Shown here: positions 12,403 to 22,506 of the stretch, in pieces
How positions within the stretch are numbered: position 1 is the stretch's first letter
Layout: every line of letters begins with the position of its first letter
Assembly: GCA_023954685.1 (NCBI GenBank)
Contig: JAGSHF010000003.1
Location: 1 to 49,429 of the forward strand
Reading direction: 5' to 3'
Length of the DNA: 49,429 nt
Source: Flavobacteriaceae bacterium
Lineage (GTDB): Bacteria; Bacteroidota; Bacteroidia; Flavobacteriales; Flavobacteriaceae
The notes under the pieces: model-generated
Database searches by the model: none
Seen by the model: only the letters and a program-made list of their open reading frames with translations
What the model was told of the DNA's origin: nothing
Position numbers and translations under genes: made by a program

Positions 12403-13407
12403 ATGACATCTAAAGATATTTCTTTTATAATCCCTGTTTTTAATAGACCCGAAGAGGTGAAAGAACTCTTAGAAAGTTTTACGAACTTAAATGGAATTAA
12501 GGATTTCGAGGTTGTTATTGTTGAAGATGGTTCAACGATCTCATCAAATGAAGTTGTGGATGAATATAAAGAACACTTAAATCTATCTTATTTTTTTAAA
12601 TTCAATACTGGACCAGGGGATTCTAGAAATTATGGCATGCAGAGAGCAAGGGGAGAATACTTTATCATTTTAGATTCAGATTGTATTTTACCTCCTCAAT
12701 ACTTAACGAAGGCTCTTAACAGTTTAAACCAGCATTATGTAGATTGTTTTGGCGGTCCAGATGCTGCACACGCTTCTTTTTCGAACCTTCAGAAAGCCAT
12801 TAATTTTGCAATGACCTCCTTTGTAACGACCGGAGGTATTAGAGGGAATAAGAAAAGTGTAGATAGGTTTCAACCAAGAAGTTTCAACATGGGTATTTCT
12901 AAAATAGCTTTTGAAGCCACACAAGGCTTCGGTAGAATTCATCCAGGCGAAGATCCTGATTTGTCTATCAGATTAACAAAATTAGGGTTTAAAACTAAAC
13001 TAATTCCAGAAGCTTATGTATTTCATAAACGAAGGATTTCATGGAAAAAATTTTATCAGCAAGTACATAAATTTGGTTTGGTAAGACCAATATTGAATAC
13101 TTGGCATCCAGAAACAAAAAAGATAACATATTGGTTTCCTTCTTTATTTTGTTTGGGTCTTATAGTTGCAATTCTAAGTTTTATTTTTGGATATGCTCTG
13201 CCTTTGATTGGATATGGGTGTTATTTTTTCCTTTGCTTTGTACTGGCATGGTTAGACTCAAAAAGTATAGAGGTGGCAATATTTGCAATAATTGCTGTAA
13301 TAATTCAATTTTTTGGATATGGATATGGATTTATAAAATCAACTTTTAAATTAGGGTTTTCTGGTAAAAATGCCGAGCAACTGTTTCCTAAACTTTTTTT
13401 TAGTTAG
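12403..13407 (+). CDS. Family 2 glycosyltransferase with C-terminal TM segments
   Basis: SFIIPVFNRPEEV, VVIVEDGS, ILDSDCILPP, HPGEDPDLSIRL. Confidence 0.88.
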   Translation: MTSKDISFIIPVFNRPEEVKELLESFTNLNGIKDFEVVIVEDGSTISSNEVVDEYKEHLNLSYFFKFNTGPGDSRNYGMQRARGEYFIILDSDCILPPQYLTKALNSLNQHYVDCFGGPDAAHASFSNLQKAINFAMTSFVTTGGIRGNKKSVDRFQPRSFNMGISKIAFEATQGFGRIHPGEDPDLSIRLTKLGFKTKLIPEAYVFHKRRISWKKFYQQVHKFGLVRPILNTWHPETKKITYWFPSLFCLGLIVAILSFIFGYALPLIGYGCYFFLCFVLAWLDSKSIEVAIFAIIAVIIQFFGYGYGFIKSTFKLGFSGKNAEQLFPKLFFS

Positions 13408-13412
13408 ACAAT

Positions 13413-14372
13413 ATGAGCGCGTTAAATTCTAAATTTGGTAACATGTTAAAAAGCAAGAAATTCAATGTGCTTGGTTTTTTTTTAATTTTGGCTTTGTTGT
13501 TTTCTGTACTAACGAAACTATCAAAAAAATATACGCAGACATTCGCATTTCAAATTGAAATGAAAAATGTTCCGAAAGCGGATGTTATATTACAAGATTC
13601 CTCTCAACAAATTGATGTTACTGTAAGTACATATGGTTTTAACTTAATAGCATATTATTTAAAAACCCCAAAACTAAGTCTTGATTTCAGCAATTTAGAG
13701 CGCACAAAAAAAGCCTACATATGGACTGAGAAAACAGATATATCTAACATTGCATCTCAATTTGATCGAAACGTTGAAATATTGACAATTAAACCAGACA
13801 GTATTCACTTTAGATATGATGCTAATTTTACTAAAAAAGTACCGGTAGTATTGACGTCTGATATAAAGTTTGCTTCGGGTTTTGATGTGATAGATCATTA
13901 CATTCTTAAACCGGATTCTGTTGAAATTATTGGCCCAAAAGTTATTTTGGACTCTATAAATAGCATAGAAACGGATCTTTTAAAATTGAATAATATAAAT
14001 TCCCCAATTACTGCCGAATTAAAGTTGAACGTCGCTAAAATTCAAGAATTCGTTAATGTTTCTCATGAAAGTATTGTGGTTAAGGCTAATATTGAAAAGT
14101 TTACAGAAGGTTCGGTTAGTGTGCCAGTTACGGTGATCAATATTCCGAAAGGGCTCGAAATTAAGTATTTTCCAAAAGAGATTAACGTCGTGTTCTATGC
14201 GAGTTTGAGTGGTTTTAATAACATAAGTTCTAATAACTTTCGTATTGAATGTGATTTTAGTAAATTGGAGGAGTCAGAAACTACTCTTAAAGCAGTTATC
14301 GTGCAAGAACCGCGTCAAGTAAAAAATGTAAGACTGAATACTCGACAAATTGAATTTATCATAATAGAATAA
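13413..14372 (+). CDS. YbbR-like domain protein
   Basis: N-terminal TM and YbbR-type repeats (VPKADVILQDSSQQIDVTV; KPDSVEIIGPKVILDSINSIET); adjacent to coaE. Confidence 0.75.
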   Translation: MSALNSKFGNMLKSKKFNVLGFFLILALLFSVLTKLSKKYTQTFAFQIEMKNVPKADVILQDSSQQIDVTVSTYGFNLIAYYLKTPKLSLDFSNLERTKKAYIWTEKTDISNIASQFDRNVEILTIKPDSIHFRYDANFTKKVPVVLTSDIKFASGFDVIDHYILKPDSVEIIGPKVILDSINSIETDLLKLNNINSPITAELKLNVAKIQEFVNVSHESIVVKANIEKFTEGSVSVPVTVINIPKGLEIKYFPKEINVVFYASLSGFNNISSNNFRIECDFSKLEESETTLKAVIVQEPRQVKNVRLNTRQIEFIIIE

Positions 14373-14376
14373 TAAT

Positions 14377-14970
14377 ATGGAGCCAAAAATAGTAGGGCTA
14401 ACAGGAGGAATAGGTAGTGGTAAAACCACAGTTGCTGCAATGTTCAAAGAATTAGGTGTTCCTACATATATTGCCGATGATGAAGCTAAACTTCTCATGA
14501 ATCGATCTAAAGTCATAAAAAGGAAACTTGAAACTTTATTGGGTACAGAGGCTTATATTGATGGAAAACCGAATAAAACCTTTATAGCTTCAAAAATTTT
14601 CAAGGATAAGCTGTTGCTAGAACAAATGAATGCAATAGTACATCCTAAAGTTGCTGCTCATTTTAAAAAGTGGACTTCTATGCAAACCAGCCCTTATGTT
14701 ATAAAAGAAGCAGCAATTTTATTTGAAAACGGGAGTTACCGCTATTTAGATTTTGTAATAACGGTAACGGCACCGTTGCAAGAACGCATGAGTAGAGTAT
14801 TAAAGCGAGATGACACTACATTAGAGCGCGTCAAGGCTATTATTGAAAATCAATGGTCTGATGCTGAAAAAATAAAACAATCTCATTTTGTTGTTGTAAA
14901 TAAGGACCTTTTATCAACTAAAGCACAGGTCGAAAATATCCATAAAGAAATCCTTAAATTCATTTCATAG
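14377..14970 (+). CDS. coaE: Dephospho-CoA kinase
   Basis: VGLTGGIGSGKTTVAAMF P-loop, YIADDEAK, HPKVAAHF. Confidence 0.97.
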   Translation: MEPKIVGLTGGIGSGKTTVAAMFKELGVPTYIADDEAKLLMNRSKVIKRKLETLLGTEAYIDGKPNKTFIASKIFKDKLLLEQMNAIVHPKVAAHFKKWTSMQTSPYVIKEAAILFENGSYRYLDFVITVTAPLQERMSRVLKRDDTTLERVKAIIENQWSDAEKIKQSHFVVVNKDLLSTKAQVENIHKEILKFIS

Positions 14971-14980
14971 CTCCCAAATT

Positions 14981-14996
14981 TTAACATTTTTGTTAA
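14981..14996. promoter_or_regulatory. Perfect inverted repeat TTAACA-TTTT-TGTTAA upstream of histidine kinase
   Basis: 6-bp perfect arms, with more TTAA-containing motifs between 14996 and 15045. Confidence 0.4.
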
Positions 14997-15047
14997 TGTA
15001 AGGTTAAATGGTATAATTGCTAAATGTTAAAATCTTAATTTTGATTA

Positions 15048-16616
15048 ATGAATAAGAAGTTATTTGTCTTATTGGTTGTATTAATGACCCTGTCACTTAT
15101 TGGTATTATTTTTGTGCAGAGTTATTATATCAATAATACTTTTAAAAATGAACAAGACCAATTTACTTTCAAAGTAAAAAAGGCTTTAAGTTATACCTCT
15201 AATGAAATAGAAGAACGGGAGTATCAGGGATATGTACGACCATTAGAAAAATTAATGGCACAAGGAATACAACCGGATTCAACAAGCATTAGGGAATTAA
15301 TTGTTCAAAGACAAAATATTAATAGTGATGAGCTTATCATTTATAAAAATGGCATTTTAGAAGAAAACTTTAAAATTCCATCGTTCATTGACATAGGTTT
15401 AGACAGTGTAAACTTTAGTCGGTTTACAAACCGAACAGAAACCAAGGTGTATAATAATTCAGATCTTGATGGTAATTTATCAATGAGTCCTGAGAACGCA
15501 GTTGTGAATGTTTTTAAAATGGACAAACTGCAAAAAGAAACATTTGAATCTCATTATCGTCAACAAATCAATAGTACGCCTATTCATGATCGAGTGACTC
15601 CAGAGCAAATATCAAAGCTATTATCGAAAAAATTAAAAGAGGAAGATATTGATATTGGTTATGAGTTTGCTATTTATGATAAGGACTTAGGAACTAAGGT
15701 ACAATCCGATAATTTTGAATTGGATCGAAATTTAACAATAGGCGTCCCTATATTTTTAGACAACAATGGGGAAAGCGATTTGAGATTATATGTTAATTTT
15801 CCTGAACGTAAAAAATTCATTTTGTCCTCAATAATTGGCATGTCGTTGCTTTCATTCATATTCACAACAATTATTATTATTGCATATAGTAGTGCCATTT
15901 ATCAGTTAATTAAACAGCGAAAGATTTCGCAAATTAAAACGGACTTCATTAATAATATGACGCATGAATTTAAAACACCGATTGCGACTATAAACTTAGC
16001 TTTGGACGCTATAAGAAACCCTAAAATTATTGGTGATGAAACGAAAGTGAAGCGCTATCTCACAATGATAAAGGAAGAGAATAAAAGAATGCATGCTCAG
16101 GTTGAAAATGTTTTAAGAATATCTAAGCTTGAAAAAAATGAATTAAATATTAGTAAGGAACGTGTAAAGATGCACGAACTTATAGAAGATGCATTAACTC
16201 ATGTTGAGTTGATAGTTGAAGATAGTAAAGGCTATGTGCAGACGCATTTTAATGCAGCAAAAACATCCGTTTTAGCGAATGAAACGCATTTCACCAATGT
16301 GTTGGTAAATGTTTTGGACAATGCCATTAAATATTCTAATGATGCTCCGAAGATTGATGTTTACACTGAAAATGCAGGAAATAACATTATAGTTCGTATC
16401 AAAGATCAAGGGAACGGTATGTCAAAATCTGTTCAAAAACGTGTGTTTGAAAAATTTTATAGAGAGCATACCGGTGATGTACATAATGTAAAAGGTCATG
16501 GTTTAGGCTTGGCCTATGTAAAACGAATAATAGATGACCATAATGGTCATATTACAGTAGAAAGTGAAAAAGGAAAGGGTAGTACCTTTATTATAAAATT
16601 ACCTCTAATATCATAG
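15048..16616 (+). CDS. Sensor histidine kinase (RprX-like)
   Basis: Two TM segments, FINNMTHEFKTPIATI H-box, N/G1/G2 boxes (NVLDNAIKYS, DQGNGMS, GHGLGLAYVK). Confidence 0.93.
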   Translation: MNKKLFVLLVVLMTLSLIGIIFVQSYYINNTFKNEQDQFTFKVKKALSYTSNEIEEREYQGYVRPLEKLMAQGIQPDSTSIRELIVQRQNINSDELIIYKNGILEENFKIPSFIDIGLDSVNFSRFTNRTETKVYNNSDLDGNLSMSPENAVVNVFKMDKLQKETFESHYRQQINSTPIHDRVTPEQISKLLSKKLKEEDIDIGYEFAIYDKDLGTKVQSDNFELDRNLTIGVPIFLDNNGESDLRLYVNFPERKKFILSSIIGMSLLSFIFTTIIIIAYSSAIYQLIKQRKISQIKTDFINNMTHEFKTPIATINLALDAIRNPKIIGDETKVKRYLTMIKEENKRMHAQVENVLRISKLEKNELNISKERVKMHELIEDALTHVELIVEDSKGYVQTHFNAAKTSVLANETHFTNVLVNVLDNAIKYSNDAPKIDVYTENAGNNIIVRIKDQGNGMSKSVQKRVFEKFYREHTGDVHNVKGHGLGLAYVKRIIDDHNGHITVESEKGKGSTFIIKLPLIS

Positions 16617-16623
16617 TATAATT

Positions 16624-17334
16624 ATGGAAGAGCAAAACAAGAAAATACTTTTAGTAGAAGATGATCCAAATTTTGGAACCGTATTGAGAGATTATTTAAC
16701 GATGAATGATTATGACGTAGTTCATGCTAAAAATGGTATGGAAGGCTTTGAGAAATTCAAAAAAGATGATTACGATTTGTGTATTCTTGATGTGATGATG
16801 CCTTATAAAGATGGTTTTACTTTAGCTAAAGAAATACGTGAAAAGAATACAGAAGTGCCTATTATTTTCCTTACGGCTAAGGCCATGAAGGAAGATGTCC
16901 TTAAAGGTTATAAAGTGGGGGCTGATGATTATTTGAATAAACCTTTTGATAGTGAAGTATTATTAATGAAAATTAAAGCTATCATACAGCGTAAAGCTAC
17001 AGATAGTGTTGCAGATAGCAAGCAATTTGAATTTACAATTGGCGGGTTTCATTTAAATTCTAAACTACGTTTTTTAAAATATCTAGGGGGAGAGCCTACA
17101 AAATTATCTCCTAAAGAAAATGAATTATTACGTTTATTAGCTTTACATGAAAACGATTTAATGCCACGTGAATTGGCCTTAACAAAGATATGGAGAGATG
17201 ATAACTATTTTACTTCAAGAAGTATGGATGTTTATATTGCAAAACTTCGTAAATACTTGAAGTTAGATGAAAATGTAGAAATCTTGAATATTCATGGTGA
17301 AGGATTTCGATTAGTAATCAACCATAAAGCTTAA
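16624..17334 (+). CDS. OmpR-family response regulator (RprY-like)
   Basis: Receiver (VEDDPNFG, DVMMPYKDG, FLTAKA, KPF) plus winged-helix output. Confidence 0.95.
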   Translation: MEEQNKKILLVEDDPNFGTVLRDYLTMNDYDVVHAKNGMEGFEKFKKDDYDLCILDVMMPYKDGFTLAKEIREKNTEVPIIFLTAKAMKEDVLKGYKVGADDYLNKPFDSEVLLMKIKAIIQRKATDSVADSKQFEFTIGGFHLNSKLRFLKYLGGEPTKLSPKENELLRLLALHENDLMPRELALTKIWRDDNYFTSRSMDVYIAKLRKYLKLDENVEILNIHGEGFRLVINHKA

Positions 17335-17357
17335 TTATTTAGTGTTAATTAAGAAAT

Positions 17358-17393
17358 AAACCCAGTACGATATTTTTTTGTACTGGGTTTTTT
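17358..17393. terminator. Bidirectional Rho-independent terminator between response regulator and miaA
   Basis: AAACCCAGTAC...GTACTGGGTTT hairpin with flanking A/T tracts between convergent genes. Confidence 0.85.
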
Positions 17394-18300
17394 ATACCTC
17401 CATTTTAGTATGAATAGTCTTAATTATAGTATCTAACTTGGATTCGTTATCAAACCATAATGTAGCTGTATCTTTTTTAAACCAGGTGAGTTGGCGTTTT
17501 GCAAATCGGCGAGAATTTTTTTTAATTTCTGAAATTGCGAACTCTAATGTCCAAATATTATCGAAATAATTAAAGATTTCTTTATATCCAACGGTATTCA
17601 AAGCATTTAAATGTTTGTAAGACTTTAATGATTTTACTTCATCAATCAAGCCGTTGTTCACCATAGCATCAACACGTTGGTTAATACGATCATAAATAAT
17701 CTGTCGATCAGCTGTAAGTCCAATACTAATTACTTCAAATGGTCTCTTGTTTTTGCTTTGACCTAAAAAAGAGGAGTAAGGCTGCCCACTTCCTATGCAA
17801 ATCTCTAAAGCTCTAAGTACACGATGTGGGTTATCTATAGCGATGTTGTTGTAGCCTTCTGAATCTAACTGCTGCAATTCTAATTGCAGGGCCTCTAAGC
17901 CCTCTTTAATTAGGCGTGTATTAAGGTGTGTTCTAATGTCTGGATGTACTTCTGGAAAATCATCTAATCCTTTGATAACGGCATTAACATATAAGCCTGA
18001 CCCACCCACCATTATGGCGATGTCATGCTTTCTGAAAATAGCATCTAAAATTTGTAAAGCCTCTTTTTCAAAACTCCCAACATTGTATTTATCTTTAATT
18101 GATTTATGATGAATACAATGGTGTTTTGCAGCTGTTAATTCTTTTAGCGTTGGTGCTGCAGTGCCTATCTGCATTTCTTTGAAAAACTGTCTTGAATCTG
18201 CCGAGATTATTTCGGTATTAAAATGTTGAGCAAGTTTTATGCTTAATACTGTTTTGCCAATAGCTGTTGGTCCAACAACAGAAATTAAATATTTACTCAT
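17392..18300 (-). CDS. miaA: tRNA dimethylallyltransferase
   Basis: VVGPTAIGKTVLSI P-loop, SADSRQFFKEMQIGTA, RRFAKRQLTWFKK. Confidence 0.97.
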   Translation of the reverse strand: MSKYLISVVGPTAIGKTVLSIKLAQHFNTEIISADSRQFFKEMQIGTAAPTLKELTAAKHHCIHHKSIKDKYNVGSFEKEALQILDAIFRKHDIAIMVGGSGLYVNAVIKGLDDFPEVHPDIRTHLNTRLIKEGLEALQLELQQLDSEGYNNIAIDNPHRVLRALEICIGSGQPYSSFLGQSKNKRPFEVISIGLTADRQIIYDRINQRVDAMVNNGLIDEVKSLKSYKHLNALNTVGYKEIFNYFDNIWTLEFAISEIKKNSRRFAKRQLTWFKKDTATLWFDNESKLDTIIKTIHTKMEV

Positions 18301-19126
18301 CGTTTAAGCGTTCTCCACATTTATAACAGAATTCTGAGTTGTCTTTATGAGAAATTGCCATACAACTAGGACAAGCTTGTGTATTTGTTGCGATATTGGA
18401 TTTATTTTTGGAAATTTCGGAAGAAACAATACCAGTAGGAATTGCGATAATGCCATAACCCATAATCATAATGACAGATGCAATTAATTGCCCTAGTGCT
18501 GTGGTTGGAGCAATATCCCCATAACCAACTGTCGTTAAAGTTACAATAGCCCAGTAGACACTTCTTGGGATACTTGTGAACCCGGAATTTTGATTGCTTT
18601 CAACCAAATACATTATGGTGCCTAATATGATACAAAGTATAAGTACAAATGACAGGAATACGGCAATTTTTGCGCGACTCGCTATTAATGCTCGTTGAAA
18701 ATTTGTTGTGGCCCCAATAAAACGCGTAAGCTTTAATATTCTAAAAACACGCATTAAACGCAATGCTCTAAGCGCTACTAAAGAATGTGATCCTACTAGA
18801 AAGAATGAGAGGTATTTCGGGATTGTCGATAACAAATCTATGATGCCATAGAAGCTAAAAATGTACTTAAGAGGATTCCTAACAGATGCTATTCTCGCAA
18901 TATATTCTATAGAGAATAAAATAGTGATGATCCATTCAGAAACGTTTAAGAATGTATGATATTTGTTATCAAAACTACTGACACTTTCAAGCATTACTAA
19001 AATAATGCTCGCAATAATAGTAATAAATAGGACGAGGTTGAATAATTTACCCGAAGGCGTATCGGCTTCATAAAGAATTTCATGAAGTTTATGTCGCCAA
19101 TTCTTTTTCCAGTTCGTTAATGCCAT
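18293..19126 (-). CDS. Voltage-gated-type potassium channel with C-terminal zinc ribbon
   Basis: Six TM ion-transport domain, arginine-rich S4 (RALRLMRVFRILKLTR), LTTVGYGD filter, C-terminal CPSC...CYKC. Confidence 0.9.
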   Translation of the reverse strand: MALTNWKKNWRHKLHEILYEADTPSGKLFNLVLFITIIASIILVMLESVSSFDNKYHTFLNVSEWIITILFSIEYIARIASVRNPLKYIFSFYGIIDLLSTIPKYLSFFLVGSHSLVALRALRLMRVFRILKLTRFIGATTNFQRALIASRAKIAVFLSFVLILCIILGTIMYLVESNQNSGFTSIPRSVYWAIVTLTTVGYGDIAPTTALGQLIASVIMIMGYGIIAIPTGIVSSEISKNKSNIATNTQACPSCMAISHKDNSEFCYKCGERLNDE

Positions 19127-19147
19127 TAATTCAAATGTAAGAAAAGA

Positions 19148-20530
19148 TTATTTATTTTCTTCCTGTTCTTTTAAGTGAATCACTTTTAGACGCTTATTTC
19201 GTCTTAAATAACTCTGAATAATGTGTTGCGTATCTCTATTATGCTCCATTGGTGTTATGATAGATTGCAATACATCAATATTGTTAATCTGGTAATTTAA
19301 ATTAAAAAAACCAAAGCCTTTATAGGTGCCATTTTCAATAAGTATCGCACTGCGTTCATCAATAGCTCTCCCTCGATCAATAATAACCAAGCTATCATTT
19401 TGGAAACTATTGTTTGCAATAACTTTTTTGATGCGTTTGTTGTAACTCTCTGGTTCTTCCTCTTCGTTACAAGCACCAAAGCATTCTTTTATAGAATGAT
19501 TAAAACAATGATTTTGTGTTTGATGGAGTCCGTTAAGTTTTTGACAAAGATTGTGCTCTTCAGTAGCTTTTAGCATAAAACTTTTAGCACTTTGCAAATT
19601 AGCGAATGTAGTAATGGGCTTTTCTTTCCCATTAACTTGTGCTATTTTTAAATTGGTATACCCTTGTTCATCAGTAAAACTAAATAAACCGTGCGTAAAT
19701 AAAGAACGCTTTTGTGAGCGATTATACTTAGGTTTATTACGTTTAATTTCTTGACTTTCTTTTAGAAGTGCAACCAACTCACTTCCAGTATCTTCATAAG
19801 TTACCGCAACAACATCAAGTTGAATACGTTTTGATTTAGAATTGGTACCTGTAAAATGCTGATTAATACGTTTCTTTATGTTCTTACTTTTACCAATGTA
19901 TACAATTTCACCATCTGCTTTGTGAATATAGTATACACCAGTTATTGAAGGTAAGGTCTCAATGATATCAATCAATCTTGGCTCAGTTTTCTTTTTAGCT
20001 TCAAGTTTTATGTATTCTTGAATAACAGTTTTATCCACATCTTTTGCCAGAAGCATTTTAAATAACGTTACTGTAGCTTGGGCATCACCAGCTGCTCTGT
20101 GCCTGTCACTAACAGGTATTCCTAGTGCTCTTGTAAGTTTTCCTAAACTGTAAGAATCTTGATCGGGAATTAGTTTTTTTGCCAGTTCTACCGTACAAAG
20201 CGTCTTACGTTTAAACTCAAACCCAAGACGTTTAAATTCTGTTTTTAAAATCCGATTGTCAAATTGTGCATTGTGAGCAACAACAATACAATCATTTGTT
20301 ATTTCAACGATGCGCTTGGCGACCTCATAGAACTTCGGTGCGTTTTTTAGCATGTTACTGTTTATGCCGGTAAGGTTGACTACAAAAGGTTGGATTTCTC
20401 GTTCCGGGTTAATTAGACTTATAAATTGATCGACGACTTCATGGCCGTCAAATTTATATACAGCAATTTCAGTTATCCCTTCCTCATTGAACTTACCTCC
20501 AGTGGTTTCTATGTCTAATATTGCGTAAAT
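19148..20530 (-). CDS. DnaQ-like 3'-5' exonuclease + GIY-YIG (UvrC N-terminal-like) fusion, probable ATT start
   Basis: The listed ORF starts at ATG 20353, but the frame upstream reads IYAILDIETTGGKFNEEGITEIAVYKFDGHEVVDQFISLINPEREIQPFVVNLTGINSN, holding the exonuclease Exo I motif. There is no ATG/GTG/TTG/CTG back to the in-frame TAA. GIY-YIG: ITGVYYIHKADGEIVYIGKSKNIKKRINQHF. Confidence 0.85.
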   Translation of the reverse strand: MYAILDIETTGGKFNEEGITEIAVYKFDGHEVVDQFISLINPEREIQPFVVNLTGINSNMLKNAPKFYEVAKRIVEITNDCIVVAHNAQFDNRILKTEFKRLGFEFKRKTLCTVELAKKLIPDQDSYSLGKLTRALGIPVSDRHRAAGDAQATVTLFKMLLAKDVDKTVIQEYIKLEAKKKTEPRLIDIIETLPSITGVYYIHKADGEIVYIGKSKNIKKRINQHFTGTNSKSKRIQLDVVAVTYEDTGSELVALLKESQEIKRNKPKYNRSQKRSLFTHGLFSFTDEQGYTNLKIAQVNGKEKPITTFANLQSAKSFMLKATEEHNLCQKLNGLHQTQNHCFNHSIKECFGACNEEEEPESYNKRIKKVIANNSFQNDSLVIIDRGRAIDERSAILIENGTYKGFGFFNLNYQINNIDVLQSIITPMEHNRDTQHIIQSYLRRNKRLKVIHLKEQEENK

Positions 20531-20550
20531 AAAAAAATGTTTTGTGTGTG

Positions 20551-21216
20551 TTAATAATTACGTGCTCCAAAGATACTACTTCCAACTCTAATCATCGTAC
20601 TTCCACAACGAATTGCTAGTGGATAATCACCGCTCATTCCCATAGAGATTATATGTAGATTACAATTTGTTGATTTAATAGTTTTCATTTTTTCAAAAGT
20701 AGTCTTTAAGGTATCAAATTCACTTTTAATTTGCTCTTGGTCGTCAGTAAATGTTGCCATGCCCATAAACCCTACTATATTAATGTGTTGTAACTCTGAA
20801 AACGCAGGGGATTGCAAAATGGGACCTACCTCTTCAGGTGTCATTCCAAACTTTGAATCTTCTGATGCTATTTTTAATTGAAGCAAACAATTGATAACCC
20901 GTTTGTTATTACTAGCCTGTTTGTTAATTTCTTTGAGTAATTTAAAATTATCAACGCCATGTATGAGATCTACAAAACTTGCCATGTACTTCACCTTATT
21001 ACGTTGTAAATGACCAATCATGTGCCATTTAATATCTTCGGGAAGCTTTTCTTGTTTTTCTACCATTTCTTGAACTTTATTTTCACCAAAAATGCGTTGT
21101 CCGACATTGTATGCTTCTTGGATGGCAGAAATAGGTTTGGTCTTAGAAACAGCAACCAATGTTACATCTTGAGGAATTTGAGATTTAATGGTTTTTAAAT
21201 TTTCTGAAATATTCAT
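20551..21216 (-). CDS. YggS-family pyridoxal-phosphate homeostasis protein
   Basis: VTLVAVSKTKP, FGENKVQEMVEK, WHMIGHLQRNK, SMGMSGDYPLAIRCGSTMIRVGSSIFG; start trimmed to MNISENLK. Confidence 0.95.
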   Translation of the reverse strand: MNISENLKTIKSQIPQDVTLVAVSKTKPISAIQEAYNVGQRIFGENKVQEMVEKQEKLPEDIKWHMIGHLQRNKVKYMASFVDLIHGVDNFKLLKEINKQASNNKRVINCLLQLKIASEDSKFGMTPEEVGPILQSPAFSELQHINIVGFMGMATFTDDQEQIKSEFDTLKTTFEKMKTIKSTNCNLHIISMGMSGDYPLAIRCGSTMIRVGSSIFGARNY

Positions 21217-21217
21217 A

Positions 21218-22444
21218 TTAGAATTCATAAATGGTAACACCACTTCTTAGTTTAGGTTCAATAAAAGTACTTTTTGGAGGCATGGTTAAATGTTCGTCTG
21301 CGATAGATTTTAGCTCGGTAATGGTAATAGGAACTAAACCAAAACCAACTTTAAATTCACCACTATCAACCTTGCTTTTTATAGTAACTAAATCACTTTT
21401 ACCATGAGAATAATCCAAACGTTGATCATTACGTACATCTTCAATGCCTAAAATTGGCTGAAGTATAGTTTTATATAAAATTTGAGTATCCAAGGCATCC
21501 AGAGCATCATTAATAATGTAATTATCTTTTCTAAGATACAATGAATAAAACTCGCCATCCAAATACATACTAAAGTGATGTTTGTTTGATGGTTTATATA
21601 ATGTTTCACCTCTATTTTCTATACGGAACATAGTGTCAAGTTTCATCAAAAACTCTTCTTTTGTCATTCCGTTTAAATCAGTGATTAGTCTATTAAATTC
21701 ATGAATTAATAATTCGGACTCAGGAATTAAATAGCTCATGAAATAATTATAAGAATCGTTTTTAGTATTTATTTGATGTTCATCAGATAGAAGCACAGAA
21801 GAAGCAGATCTGTGATGACCATCTGCAATATAAAGACTTTTGATATTCGAAAATTCAGTTTGTAGTGTTTTAATCTGTTCAGACTCATCAATAACCCATA
21901 GGTAATGGGTATCTCTATAAGTTGTTGTAAATTCAAACTCGGCACGCTCTTTTTGTTTTTGCGAAATAAGCCTGGATAATATATCATTATCCGGATAGGT
22001 GAGCAATACAGGTTCTGCATTAAAGCCAACCGTTTTTAAGTATTCTTTAAATGTGTGCTCCCGATACTCAATAGTATCTTCGTGTTTTTTAATGATGTCT
22101 TTTTTGTAATCGTGAATGCTCGCTGCGGCAACTATGCCGTTAAAAATATTGCCATCACGATTCACAATTTTATACACATAAAATGAGGGTACATTATCTT
22201 GAACAAATATAGAATCTTCCTTAAACTCTAAATACCTGTTTCGAACAAGTTTATATCTGTCTTCTCCTTTTAAATCTAAATGGTATTTGTAACCTGGATT
22301 GACAATGTGTAAAAATGAAAAGGGATTGTAATCGAGTCGAGCTTCCCGTTCAGGTTGAGTATAAGTCTGGTATGATCTAGATGCTACAAGACTTACCTTG
22401 TCTCGGGTTGGTCGAACAGCTTTAAATGGAATTATGGTTGCCAT
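21218..22444 (-). CDS. DUF1015 family protein
   Basis: PFKAVRPTRDKVSLVASR, YIADGHHRSASSV motifs. Confidence 0.9.
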   Translation of the reverse strand: MATIIPFKAVRPTRDKVSLVASRSYQTYTQPEREARLDYNPFSFLHIVNPGYKYHLDLKGEDRYKLVRNRYLEFKEDSIFVQDNVPSFYVYKIVNRDGNIFNGIVAAASIHDYKKDIIKKHEDTIEYREHTFKEYLKTVGFNAEPVLLTYPDNDILSRLISQKQKERAEFEFTTTYRDTHYLWVIDESEQIKTLQTEFSNIKSLYIADGHHRSASSVLLSDEHQINTKNDSYNYFMSYLIPESELLIHEFNRLITDLNGMTKEEFLMKLDTMFRIENRGETLYKPSNKHHFSMYLDGEFYSLYLRKDNYIINDALDALDTQILYKTILQPILGIEDVRNDQRLDYSHGKSDLVTIKSKVDSGEFKVGFGLVPITITELKSIADEHLTMPPKSTFIEPKLRSGVTIYEF

Positions 22445-22506
22445 GGTTTAGTTTTCAGTGGAGTAGAACGTTGTTTGCCACTTATCGTCAGTATTAAAAC
22501 TAGAGA

